DNA of 64,000 bases from Thunnus maccoyii (Eukaryota; Chordata; Actinopteri; Scombriformes; Scombridae). The stretch covers positions 33,599,922 to 33,663,921 of the forward strand of contig NC_056538.1 of assembly GCF_910596095.1 (NCBI RefSeq), given 5' to 3'. Positions 42,984 through 55,103 of this stretch are shown here, one piece after another (within the stretch, counting starts at the first letter, position 1; each line of letters begins with the position of its first letter). Below the pieces are notes generated by a model. The model had not been told where the DNA came from. It did not search any database and saw only the letters and a list, made by a program, of their open reading frames with translations. Position numbers and translations under genes: made by a program.

Positions 42984-45900
42984 GTGAGTACAGACACACG
43001 GACTGACGACGGAGCTCAGAAAGCTTTTATAAGTCAGTTTGAATCTGCAGAACTGTGGAGTTGAGATGTTTTAAAGAGCATAAAAGTTAAAAACTTTCAT
43101 GTGTTTTATATCGCAGAGGGTTGAAACAGCTGATCCTCCTGGTTTCCTCTCAGTTTTAACACTAACAGTCAGAATCACAGTCATCATTTTAAGAATTATT
43201 TCTATTATAGAATAATGCTGATTATTCTATAAAATATCACAAAATGTAAGAATGTCCTTCTCTAAAGTCTTTAAATGTCCTTTTTTTGTCTCACAAACAT
43301 CTAAAAACTCAAACATATTCAGTTTATTTTGATATAAAAGAGAGAAAAGTATCAAATCGTCACAGCTGAGAAGCTGAAACTGGGATTTTTTTTGTCAGTT
43401 TTTCTTTGCAAACAATGATTTGAGTATCAGAATAGTTGCTGTGTATTAATGGAAGTGACTGAGCTGCATGTCGATGTGTTTAAATGTGATAGTTTGACCT
43501 GCTGCTGATCAGCAGAATGTCATTAGAGCTGCAGACACTCACAGACTCTTTATTGATTTGCTGTCATGAAAACTTTTATGAATCTCTGACTGCAGAGTTT
43601 TCTGGTGACTTTGACTCTTTAGTGTCTTCGAGGCAGCGAGAAAAGTCACAGATTAACTGAGGTTGTTTCTCAACCTTCAGGTCAGACACTGATACTGCAG
43701 ATACTGATTATCAATTAGTCTGCTGATCGTTTTCTCTCTATTGATCGTTCGCTGTAGATATTCATCACAATAAGTCTGAGGTGATAAATATTTTTATGTT
43801 TGAATGATTTAAATGATTCATAGATTATCAAAATTATTGCTGATTCATTCAAGCGATCGATGAATCTGCTATTTATAACTGGAGCTCTGAGTTTTATTAC
43901 AGCTCAGGTTTTATTTTCCAACCATCAGTGTTATTGATTATTTTAACTTTGTTCTCAGTGAAGTAACATCTGAGATCAACAGGAAACAAAAAACAGCAGT
44001 CAGCTGCCAAAATATAAATATGTATGTCCTCAAATGTCTCGTTTAGTTCACAACACAAAGATATTCAGCTTCCTGTCCTTCAGAAACCAGAAAATATTCA
44101 CATTTAAGAAGCTGTAACGAGAGAATTTAGACATTTTTTATCTTAAAAAATGACTCCAAACAATTAATTTATAAAAAAAATAGTTGCTGATTAATGGACT
44201 GATTGTTGCAGCTCTACTTTAAATCTTCTGTTCAAATGATTTAAGAAGCTTGAGAAGCTAAATATCATCATGGCTGCTTCACTGCTGCCCAGAAACACCA
44301 GAAGAAGAAGAAGAAGTTGGACTGATCAGTCTGGATTTAAGTGACTCTGCTGCACATGTGAAGAGTCTTTGTGTGTGAAATATTTGAGCGTTCGAGGTGA
44401 CATCAGCTGACTGCAGAGAAACATCTCTGACTGCAGCGCCGTGCTGCGTTCACTGACTGCAGCGCTGCGTTCACTGACTCCATCTGGGTTTTTAAATTAA
44501 GGCTGCAAACAAAAAAGCAGATTAAAGTCCAGCTGTCACTCTCTCTTTTGTCTTTTCTTCACTTTCTCCTCCTCTTCCTCCTCCTCCTCCTCCTCCTCCT
44601 CCTCCTCCTCCTCCTCCTCCTCTTCCTCCTCCTCCTCCTCTCTCTTCACTCGGTCAGTTTGTTCTGCAGAAACACTGAAACTCTGCTGGATGAAGTTACA
44701 AAATGAAATAAGCAGAGAAAACTGAATGAATGAATGAAGACATAAATGCAAACTTTGGAAAATTAGCTTTGACCTTCCTCCTCCTCCTCCTCCTCCTCCT
44801 CCTCCTCCACTCGGGGGGGGTTTCACTTGCTGACTCGGACATTTTAACTTCCTGCTGAACGACAGAAAAAAAGAAATGACAAAACTTTCGACTGAACTTT
44901 TTCTCGTCCTGAACAGGAACGTGTTTGACCTTTGACCCCTTTACTGTCGGACAACTGTGATGTTGACGACCTGAACACATGAATAATCTCACTTTCATCA
45001 CACTGGTAAAGAACAGTCCTTCAATAAGTCATGAGTCATCTTTTTAAAAGACAAACATAAATGCAACATAAACAACATTCAAACCAACAATTTAAAATAT
45101 CTTTTATTTCAACAAGTCAAACAGGTTTAATCTCCGTTTTTTAAATGATAAAATAGACTCATAGTCGTTCTCCTTCATCTGACGTTGTTGTTTTTTGTTC
45201 TGGTTTGATCAACTTCTCTAAATCTTCTCTTTGATAAAAAGCTGCTTCTCATTTCCTTCAGATTGAAGAGAAAACAAAAAAGCCATAAATGAGTTTTATT
45301 ACATCAAACTGTACAAGCTCAGATAATCCTGATAGAAGATCAGAGCTGCAACTAATGAATATTTTAATTACCGATTAATTGATAAGTTGTTTGGTTGTTT
45401 ATTTATTCAGTTTACTGTCATGAAGAAACCAGAAAATATTCACATTTAAGCAGCTTTTTCTTTAAATAAACGACTCTGCAGCTCTCGGTGTGACAGTTGT
45501 TTAAAGGAATAATCCCACATTTTGGGGAAATACTCACTTTCTTGCAGAGCGTTCAGATTGATTCTTCTCTCATGTCTCATGTAGATGATGCTAAATACGA
45601 AGCTACAGCCAGCAGACGCTTAGCTTAGCTTAGCATAAAGAAAAGTCCAGCAGCTCTTATTCCAGGTTCAGACTACGTGACACCAGCTGACAGATGTAGA
45701 GCATCAGATGACGTCTGCGCTGCTTCACGACGTCCCGACAAAAAGACGAGAGACAGAATTTTATTTAGCTTCTCTCACCGAGAACGACAACTTCCATAAA
45801 ACAGAGCGCTCTTCCGCGCAGAGGGAGTTTTTGGCGCTATATGGCAACCAAACAGCCAGCATCATACACATCGCTTCGGACGCCATAGTTTGTTTACATT

Positions 45901-46647
45901 CTTGTTCCAAGCTCCGCCCTCTGGTGACATCACACAGGTCGTGAAAGACGGCAAGCTACGATTGGTCAGGTGGCGTCTCTCGGCTGTCTAATCTGACACG
46001 GTGACATCAAACCGCTGTGACTTAACAGAGTCTCCACATGATGTAGTTTTCACACTAACACCCTCATAATTCAAAGAAAAACACGTAACCGCCTACGAAA
46101 GAAAAGGTCAAATACAATAAATAATTCAATAAAAGTGTTTCCATCATGATAAACTAACAGAGATTCTTCCAGTGATGGACAGGAAGTAGGAATATCAACC
46201 TTTTAACTGAGTCCTGATTGTTTAACAGCCTCATTAAACAGTGAATCGTCAGTTTTATACTTTGGCTTTTGCACAAAAGGAAGCGTTAAAGTATTTCTCA
46301 AAATGTTGACGAACTTGTACTAAAGCTTAAACTAAACTGCAGCAAGTTGTCGGACCTGCAGTTATAAATGTCAGAAATAAAAAGCAGCATAAAACAATTA
46401 TACAATATACATATATATACCTTTAAAGGCTTATTAAACTACAGTAAACGTCAGGGTGAAAGTACGTTAAATCTCCGAGCAAACAGGAAGACAATCGGAC
46501 AAAATCTATAAAATAAATAAATGTGTTAGAACTTGTTTTTTAATAAAACAACTTATATCGACGCCATCTGTCTGTAACTTCCTGCCTTTATATTTACATT
46601 TTAGACACTGAGATGCCTTTCTAATCCACAGTTTATCTCCATGACAA

Positions 46648-46685
<38 letters not shown>

Positions 46686-48714
46686 GACCTTGACCAGTTA
46701 AAGTTTTACTGCAGTGATCATTAGCTGCAATAAAACCAAGTCATGACGGAAAAGAACAGACACTCCCTTCCTGAGAACTGACAGGCTTTATGACCCTGAA
46801 CACACCATCATGTCCGACTCACAAATGCTTTTTTGGGCCGCAGGAGGATTTTTCGCTGCAATACCGCGAGTGACCACTGGGAAAAATTGGCTGCAGGGCT
46901 GAGCGGCGGCGCCCGATCCAGCTCTTATTATACATCCATGAGTTATACTTAATGAATATATATATTGATATATTGAACGTATCGACAGTAATAATTGTGT
47001 CAGTCGTTTTCTTACAGTCGTTGTTTCATTCATTCAAATTTTACGGTAATTTTACATTAATGCCACTAAACGTTAAGTTGACTAAACATCGCCAGAGACG
47101 GTTCAGAAAGGAGACGGCGCACTAAGAAGCATTTCCTGTATCTGTGTCACATGGGTTTCGCCACTGCCCCGCCCCTTTAGGAGACCAGCGGCAGGTCCTG
47201 AGTCTGTTCACGCCAACGGGAGACGTGAACGTGAGCGCAGATTACGACCAATTCTTTCTCCACTAAAAGTCACCAAAGTAAATACTGGACCCACTTTAGC
47301 TACATATCCTCTGAACACTCTGACAATAAAATGACAACCTTCATTTAATTCACATGAAAATAAACCTGAACACCACAGTAAGCTGTGTGTTTGTGTTGTT
47401 TGCATGTTTTGTTTATCATTTTGTTGTCATGAACTTCCGTTTTATCTCTCATCGTGGGGGGGCTGCTAAATGCTAACTATCCAGGCGCTAATGCTAACGT
47501 TAGCTCAGCCATGCTTCTCCCTGCTTCCCGGCTCATATAATCAACATAATGCGATTTAAATAAAGATAAAACACACCGAGGCTGGTTATGTTGTGTATTT
47601 GCAGCTTGTTTTAAGGCTGTGTTGTATCCTGGGTGCTCGCAGGTTGAGTTTGCGGGGCTGTAAAGGCAAAGCTAGCCTGTTAGCTAGCATGAGTCGTGTC
47701 TAGAACTGCGCCCACTTATAAACCCTCGTCTTTGTTTGGTGGATTTACATCTGTTCATTTATTGAACTGTTCAGGTAGATGTTTGAGATTGTAAATCTAA
47801 TTAAGATTAAATTTGTATTTTCTTTATTTGAAGAGTCAGTTTTTCATTTTACACAGAAGAACTTCCAGCTGTAGCTGCTGCTGTTGTTCATCAGAGTCCT
47901 ACATGTCCTGTGAGACCTTATTCTCATACCAGTGCAGGAAGTCAGGACTGATTTCAACACTGACCTTCATCATGGTTCGCATTGTTTTTATTGTTATGAA
48001 AAGAAACAACTGTGACTTCTTTTAACATGTAAAGACACATCATGTTTCCATCACTCGTGTTTTCTTCAAACTACAAAAAACTCATCAATATGAGTTCTGA
48101 CAAGGTATTAAAGTAAAAACTAGACATTTTAGGTTGAATTAGCTTGAAATTATAAAACTTTTATAGAGTATTTGAGTGAAGTTGTTGACAAAGTTTCAGT
48201 GTTGTAGTGTTGCTCAGTGTTTTAAAACTTTATTCTACCAGCTCTGTCATCATACAACCGTCCTGAGTTGTCTGATGACGTTCACAGGTCGTAAAATCCC
48301 ATCTATCTCACATGACTGCTGGTGACCTTTGACCTGCGGCGGTGTCGGTGTGATCTTGTGGGAAACTGTGTTCTGATTTTATTACTACAGTGCAGTGAAA
48401 GGTTTTTTTAGGAGAATTAATGGATGTACAAAATGTTTGATTTGGAAACAGACCAGAGTTCATCATCTGTTTTCTTTTCTTTCTAAACTTTTTTTTTGTT
48501 TTTTATAAACTTCCTCCAGTGGTTAAACCAGACTTCTTCACCATGACATCATGTTTTTCTTGACCTGAACCTCAAGTTGCTGAAATACAACCATAAAAAC
48601 CACAGTAACGCTTTACTGTCTCAGCTGCATATTGTAGGTAAAACTGATATTTTCAGTGAGTAAATGAGCCACTGGTTACTTCTGCAACCATTAACATCAC
48701 ATAATATTACTTTT
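42984..48714. other. Probable long intron or intergenic DNA, no coding exon seen
   Basis: Contains (CTC)n tracts (44566-44640, 44776-44809), a (CA)n tract (46648-46683), and teleost repeat fragments (45,500-45,640). The open frames across the trinucleotide tracts are poly-Glu or poly-Arg artefacts. Confidence 0.45.
44566..44809. repeat. (CTC)n/(GAG)n triplet tracts
   Basis: Two polypyrimidine tracts, about 75 bp and 34 bp, about 135 bp apart in the same orientation. The second is followed by a G run (CACTCGGGGGGGG). Confidence 0.9.
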
Positions 48715-49470
48715 AAAGGAGACATATTCTGCTCTTTGTGGTTTTCTGTTATTCATATCCTGTTATGATGTCGGATGTTAAACATGGTCAAAGTTACAAA
48801 ACTTGAGTGTGTAGAAATGCTGCCTGCAAGTCAAAACTCAGGGCTTCAACCTGCTCTGACGCTTCATTTGTGACGTTTTTTTCTAACTTACCGACGGGCT
48901 GATGTCGGCTCGTCACACATGCCCATAAACTCCCATTCAGTGGCCTTGGTTGCTAAGGTGGTTGCTAAGGTGGTTGCTAAGGTGTTTCCATGTGTTGTTC
49001 AGCTCCAACTTGTACGGATGGATTTGAGAAGTTGACATTTGGAGTAAAGAAGGAGAAAAAGAAGTGAAATCCTGCTACTATAGTTTATTTACGTAGCCTC
49101 CAGAGCTGGAGGAAGCTTCCTGAAAGCTGACCAATCAGAACAGAGTGGGCTCATCAGGAGGCGGGGCCTTAAAGAGACAGGAGCTAAAACAGCCTGTTTC
49201 AGACAGAGGCTGAACTGAGGGGCTGCATAAAGGACCAGTAGAAGATAAATAAGGAGTTTTTAACTGGAAATCATGCAAAGATATTCCAGTAGAGCCCCAG
49301 AATATAAATATAGAGGCTGGAGATGTGCAGAATATTTCCTCTTTAATGATAAACGACACACAGCCTCAGGTGTCTTTGATGTTGTTAAAGTCGTCAGGTA
49401 GTTTCTCCCTCTGAGGATAAAGATTTTTGTGACAACCAGACCTTCAGAAGTTTAGACATTAACGTCCCCT
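48715..49470. repeat. Dispersed repeat, copy 2
   Basis: The counterpart of 39,596-40,240. It has an extra GTGGTTGCTAAGGTG triplication near 48,950-48,990. Confidence 0.75.
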
Positions 49471-49479
49471 CTGTCGTCT

Positions 49480-52140
49480 GAATGTGGCGTCGCATTGTGT
49501 GAGCTGCAGCTGCAGTTTAATGTGGCGCGCAGCCAGCGGCGTTTACCCAACAGCCCCACATTCCTCTTTGGGGCAAAGATAATATTACATTTCTGTGAAC
49601 AGCTGTTTTCTCTCACAAACGATGCTGAGTCAACAGTTTTTTACTTAATGAAGGACAGATGCAGCGTGGGTAACTGTGACTTCACTCGGAGGAGACGGTT
49701 TTCTCTTAAACGTCCCTTCAGGATCAATAAAGTATCATTTTTATTAGTTATTGACATCAGGATTTATTGATGGAGTGTTCAGCTTTACATAAAGTTCTAC
49801 TGGTGTTATACTGGTGTCCTCATGGTTTCACTCTCAGACTTCTCCATGTGACTGTCCTCCGCCTGCAGGCAGACTTATGCAACCTGCTGTTTATTATTAT
49901 GGGATGTAAAAGTGAACAGTGAAGTCCGTCGTGTACATGTCCTGAATGTTAACTGTGCATAAATGAAAAAGCTTTCAGAGGGAAACAGACCTGACTGGGA
50001 CAGAAGAAACTGACCCATTGACCCAAACTGGGTGAAGCTTTAACCCAGTGATGTTTAGGGTGTACTTTCGGGCCAGCGTGCGTCATGTGACCTTCAGTTA
50101 TGACTGCGGCCGCCATACTGACAGACACGACTGACGCCGTCGTCGGCTGTTTGGATCAGAGTTACGCCGCCGAGCAGCTTGTTTGAAGTTATTTAACAGT
50201 ATAGTCTTCTAATTTTAGCTCAAGTTATCTAATAATAATCTTTTCCTTCCTCTAATTTCACAAACATATCCTGACAGAGTTTGGGATTTAGCTCCAGTCT
50301 CCCTCCTGACGCTGACAGCAGCCTCTGGACTGTGATAATCAGATAATCAATCATCACGGACCGGCGGAGACGCTATCGCTTTAAACTGTGAGACGAGACG
50401 TTAGAGAGAGAGAGAGAGAGGTGGCTGATGGGACTTTGGAGCCACTAAAGTTGTTGTTTATCAGAGCGGCTCGGCCTCATCAATCATCTACTGTGATGGG
50501 TCTTATAGAGACACACGACCGTCCTCAGACTGAGGAATATGACTGTCAGTGATTTACAGGAAGGAGGAGCGACACACTGTCCAGACATAAAAATATAATA
50601 ATATAAAACATACATACATCCTCTTCCACGGAGCCCGCCATGTTTCTACAGGAGCCCAGAACAGACAAACCAAACACCGGCTCTAGAGAGGGTCTCATGT
50701 TTCCGCTGTAGGTTCTCCTACATGCTTGGGAGGGGGGGGGGGGAGGAGGGATATTCAGTATTCAGTTGCTAGATGCCATGAAATCCTGCACACTGGTCCT
50801 TTAAAACATTTTTATCATACAGATGAATTTGTATCTTCTTGCGTCTCTCCGTTCTGTCTGATCACACACTTCGAGGTGTTTTGCATGTGTGTTTTGAACT
50901 TTTGGCTAATTGTTTCCTCCTGCTTTCCAGTCTAAGCTAAGCTATAACCACTTCCTGGCTCCAGCTCTCAGACATGAGATCGATCATCTCAACATCTCGA
51001 TCTTACAAAGAAAGTTTTTTTTTCCAAAATGCAACAAGCAGAAAGCAGAAAATATAATCCTTGACTGAACATCAACATCAATCAACTTTCACATGAACAG
51101 AAAACTGTTAATCAGGCTTTAATGAAAGATGCTGCCCAGTTGCATTATGGGAAATGTAGGAGTTTGACCCAAACAAGAGACTAAAGATCAGGATGTGTCT
51201 CTGCTGCTCTGAGCTTCATCGTTCTGCTTTTGAATCTGTCTCTAGTTGTAATATTAAATCACTGAAGTGCTGCTTTAATGAGACGTCCGTTAACACAAGG
51301 ATCTTATTTCCTTGAAACGAGTTGAAACTCTGGGAATAAAAAAAGTCTAAATCATTAATCAGCTCAGTGTGCAGCTCTGTGGGAAACTGCAGCCGCTGTG
51401 ACGTCGAGCAGCCTGTCGAGAGATGTTTCTACATCAAACCGTCCACTTATCATTCCTGCAGATTCCCAGTAAAATTCCACGTCCGCTGTCTGAGACACTC
51501 TGTGTTCCCGTCTGACCAGAGACAGTCACAGTGTGTAAACACAACACAGATGCTGTGTGTGTGTGTGTGTGTGTGTGTGAGTTCATCTTTTAAATGCCTC
51601 GATCCCTCCGCGGAGGACAAGTTGTCTTCATTCTCTGCTTGAACTTCACTGTTTTTTTTTTCAGTTGCAGTTTCATTGAAGGAAGAAACAGATTTATCTG
51701 TAAAGAGACGAATAATCTGGTTTTGAATTTATTTATTTATTTATTTAAACAGAAAAACAGCCCGTCAGTCCTCAGCTGATCAAATGAGACAGTGTCATTC
51801 ATATATTGTGTCACTGAATGAGACTTTTTTTCATTTTATTTCTTATTTTAACACAAAATTCAAATACATTTCCAGTCAGTGAAGAACAGCAGGACCGACA
51901 CTCTTCGTCTGATTGATTCCTGCAGTATGAAGACCGGTGATGTTTTATATTTTTCTTAAATGTCAGTACAGTAACACACTGAGATGGATTACAGCAGGAG
52001 TCAGAGGTCAGGTTCAACCGCGGGCCGACGCTGCACAGACATGTTTCTGTTTGTATAAATTAGTTTCAGGCTCTGAGGGTGAACGTCATAATTAGTGTTA
52101 ATGATCCAGAACAGTTTTGTTATTGATACAAATCTGCATT
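49480..52140. other. Non-coding stretch, no gene seen
   Basis: Holds a short (GA)n at 50,405-50,421, a G run near 50,732, (TG)n at 51,553-51,579 and (TTTA)n near 51,728-51,747. Nothing else supportable. Confidence 0.45.
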
Positions 52141-52150
52141 TAAAAGTCTC

Positions 52151-52690
52151 TGTGAAGCTTCTATTCAGCTTCAGCAGTCTGAGTTAGTCATATCAAGTGG
52201 ATATCTGACACATTTACAGTCTTTTTAGCATCAAATTCCCTCTTTGTGTTTCCTCGGACAGTGTTTCCCTGTTGAGCTGCAGGTGGAAGTATAGTAACAA
52301 AAAGAGGAACTTTGGCACTAAAAAGACTGTAACGTTGAAAGATATCTACTTGATTTGACTCATTTGGACGCTGAAGCTTCATATTAGCTTCAGATAAACT
52401 TTGAAATACATTTTGCATTGTAAGGTCATTATGAAGGGATCTTCTGATGGTCAGTGTGAACAGGAGGAATGATTACAGCAAGAAAAACATTGTGAAAATT
52501 GTGAACTCGTCCTTTAAGTCTGGTCTTGTAGCGCATGTTTCCACGTGATGACAGTGAACGTGTCACAGTCAGGCGGATATTTAATTTTAATTCTGATGGA
52601 AACATGTTTGTGATGAAGGACGAGTCAGTCAGAGGAGCCGGTCTATCTGTTGGGATTCGAACCTGCAACCTTTGAATCTCTGCTGCTGTT
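52151..52690. repeat. Local duplication, copy 1, with tRNA-Arg-like relic
   Basis: It matches 54,242-54,825 in order (GAAGCTTCTATTCAGCTTCAG ... GGACGAGTCAGTCAGAGGAG). At its end, 52,650-52,737 on the minus strand, lies a degenerate tRNA resembling tRNA-Arg(UCU): the T arm and ATTCAAAGGTTG are kept, while the D arm and acceptor are lost. Confidence 0.7.
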
Positions 52691-52739
52691 TAAACACAAG
52701 TCCACAAGCGTGTTGTCCTTTAGGCTCAGCTGATAGGTG

Positions 52740-54241
52740 TGATCAATAGTGAACACTGCGGGGTGGAAACATGCTGACAGCAACATATAGACAGAAAATA
52801 AAAGCATCAGATGTGCTGCTGTTCTCTGTCTGCAGTGTATTCTCAGACAAGTTCTGCTGGTTTCTAAGTGGATTTATGGAGGTTTACTGGTGATTGAGTG
52901 GAAGGAATTAGTCTGATTCATGTTCTTATAGATGATGTTTTTGACTGACAGTTCAAATCTTGGATCAACATGAAACTCTCTGTATTAGACGACATCCGGC
53001 TCAAAGCTACAAGATCGTGGACATAAAGACTTCAGGAGAAAAGTCAACTAACGACTCTCGAGATGCGTTCCAGTAACAAACGTCAAGTTTTTGTTAAATA
53101 GTCTCCGTTAGAAGTCGTGTGAATCAGCTGTTAGCGGTTCTTGTCTGCAGTGTAACATGATGTTCAGACGACTATCACTGATCACTGAACAAAACTTCAA
53201 CATGTGATGATTCTCAGGCAGGTTTTTCTCTGGTTTCTAAGTGGGTTCATGGAGGTTTACTGGTGGTTTACTGGTGATGGACGTCAGAGATGATAATAAT
53301 GATCCTCAGGAAGTGTAAGTCACACTGAATGTCATCAGTATGTGTTTCACGTCTGTTTCTTCAGATCTGACGTGAGTTATGACTCCCAGAAGGACTTTTG
53401 ACTCTTCTTCACCTCATACTTTATCTTCGCTTCACCTTCAACTCTCGGCGCCCCCCCCCCCGGGGGAGACTTCTGGCTGTGTTGGTGCCCTGTGGCAGCA
53501 GTTTGTCATGAAATAGAGATTAAAAAGAAAAAAAAGGAAATGATGATAAATTTTGAGCAGGAAGTCAGCGATCATTCATTAAATGATTCCTGTTTTTATT
53601 TTTGGGTGGACTGACTGTTCTTGACTGTTTCCTTTAGCAGACATACATCAGCTGACTATCTGCACAACCATTAGTCATGAAACACACACACACACACACA
53701 CACACATATATGCTGACTGTCCACCCATACAGAGGGTCAAGGCTGAGGTCTGTGCTGCCCTCTGATTGGATATCTGCTTCTCTTCCTGGTTTCCTGTTTG
53801 TGTTTTGTGACGCTGAAAGGTCGCAACCTCTTTACCTTCACACGATGTTTAAATGTTGAAGATCACGTGAAGGTGAAGAGCTGAAGACTCGCTGAGGCAC
53901 AAAACATATTTACACTTACAGATTTTCAACTTTCCTCTTTGTTTATTCTTTTATTTATTTATTTTTAGCAGCTGATGATGTGAGTGAATGATGCTTTTAT
54001 TCTTCCTGCATGTTCCTAAACGCTCAGCTGATGGTCTGGTTCATACATTTAGTCCTTTCTGCAGACTTTACTCTAAAGAACAGGTTCACAATTATTCAAA
54101 TGTGTGTTAAACCAGCAGTCAGGTGTCTGTAATCATTCCTCCTGTTCATACTGGATATTAAAAGATCCTTCAAATGTGCTTTCAATGGAAGTGATGGAGG
54201 ATAAAATCCACAGTGTGTCCACACAGTCATTTAAAAGTTGA
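52740..54241. other. Non-coding spacer between the duplicated blocks
   Basis: No gene. Includes a C run at about 53,450, (CA)n at 53,681-53,705, and a fragment near 52,990-53,080 related to the repeat at 15,330-15,420. Confidence 0.4.
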
Positions 54242-54825
54242 TGTGAAGCTTCTATTCAGCTTCAGCAGTCTGAGTTAGTCATATCAAGTGGATATCTGAC
54301 ACATTTACAGTCTTTTTAGCATCAAATTCCCTCTTTGTGTTTCCTTGGACAGTGTTTCCCTGTTGAGCTGCAGGTGGAAGTATAGTAACAAAAAGAGGAA
54401 CTCTGGCACTAAAAAGAACGTTGAAAGATATCTACTTGATTTGACTCATTTTTACAACTGAAGCTTCATATTAGCTTCAGATCAACTTTTAAATACATTT
54501 TTTGCATTGTAAGGTCATTATGAAGGGATCTTCTAATGGTCAGTATGAACAGGAGGAATGATTACAGCAAGAAAAACAGCTTTAATGTTCATTTGTTCTC
54601 CTGACTGTTGGTTTAAGACACAATTGAAATATTGTGAACTCGTCCTTTAAGTCTGGTCTTGTAGCGCATGTTTCTCAGAGTTCACGTGATGACAGTGAAC
54701 GTGTCACAGTCAGGCGGATATTTAATTTTAATTCTGATGGAAACATGTTTGTGATGAAGGACGAGTCAGTCAGAGGAGCTGGTCTATCTGGTGGGACTCG
54801 AACCCGCAACCTTTGAATCACTTCT
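54242..54825. repeat. Local duplication, copy 2
   Basis: Second copy, offset 2,091 bp. It contains a small extra segment near 54,580-54,630 and ends in the T arm of a tRNA-like sequence (54,786-54,814, minus strand: ATTCAAAGG and GGTTCGAGTCC). Confidence 0.7.
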
Positions 54826-55103
54826 TCGTGTTCGGTTTGTCTACAAGTCGAACCTCTTTTTTCCACCTGCATTCTGCGAAGACCCGCCCCCTACTCTGCC
54901 TCTGATTGGCTCTGACGCTGATATTCTCAGCGTAACCCTGACCTCCTCGCTCTCCGAGCTTAAACCTAACCAACCTAGCTGACACGGGCAACGAGTACTA
55001 GCCAATGAGAGGCAGCGTAGGGCGGGTCTTCGCGGTATGCGGGTGGGGAAAAAGAAATGAGACGTCTAGCAGCCCAGCGCGCTATCCGCTGTACCACAGA
55101 GCC
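54784..55103 (-). pseudogene. tRNA-Arg-like relic split by a hairpin insertion
   Basis: On the minus strand, 55,103-55,066 reads as a tRNA 5' half (GGCTCTGTGGTACAGCGGAT, then a D arm and anticodon arm). The 3' half (T arm and acceptor side) is at 54,814-54,784. Between them lie about 250 bp. The anticodon-loop triplet is GCT instead of TCT, and the two halves no longer form an anticodon stem, so the locus is dead. Confidence 0.55.
54855..55056. mobile_element. Inverted-repeat (MITE-like) element in tRNA relic
   Basis: Arms of about 55 nt, 54,855-54,911 and 55,000-55,056, are inverted copies (GCGAAGACCCGCCCCCTA against TAGGGCGGGTCTTCGC; GCCTCTGATTGGCT against AGCCAATGAGAGGC). The loop is 88 nt. 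It has no coding capacity. Confidence 0.65.

Noticed and set aside
44536..44826. Poly-Glu and Gly frame on the minus strand
   Set aside because: Translation of the (CTC)n tracts; no coding context.
51367..51642. Cysteine-rich 91-codon frame
   Set aside because: The cysteines are spaced irregularly, part of the frame is a TG tract, and there is no signal peptide or splice support.
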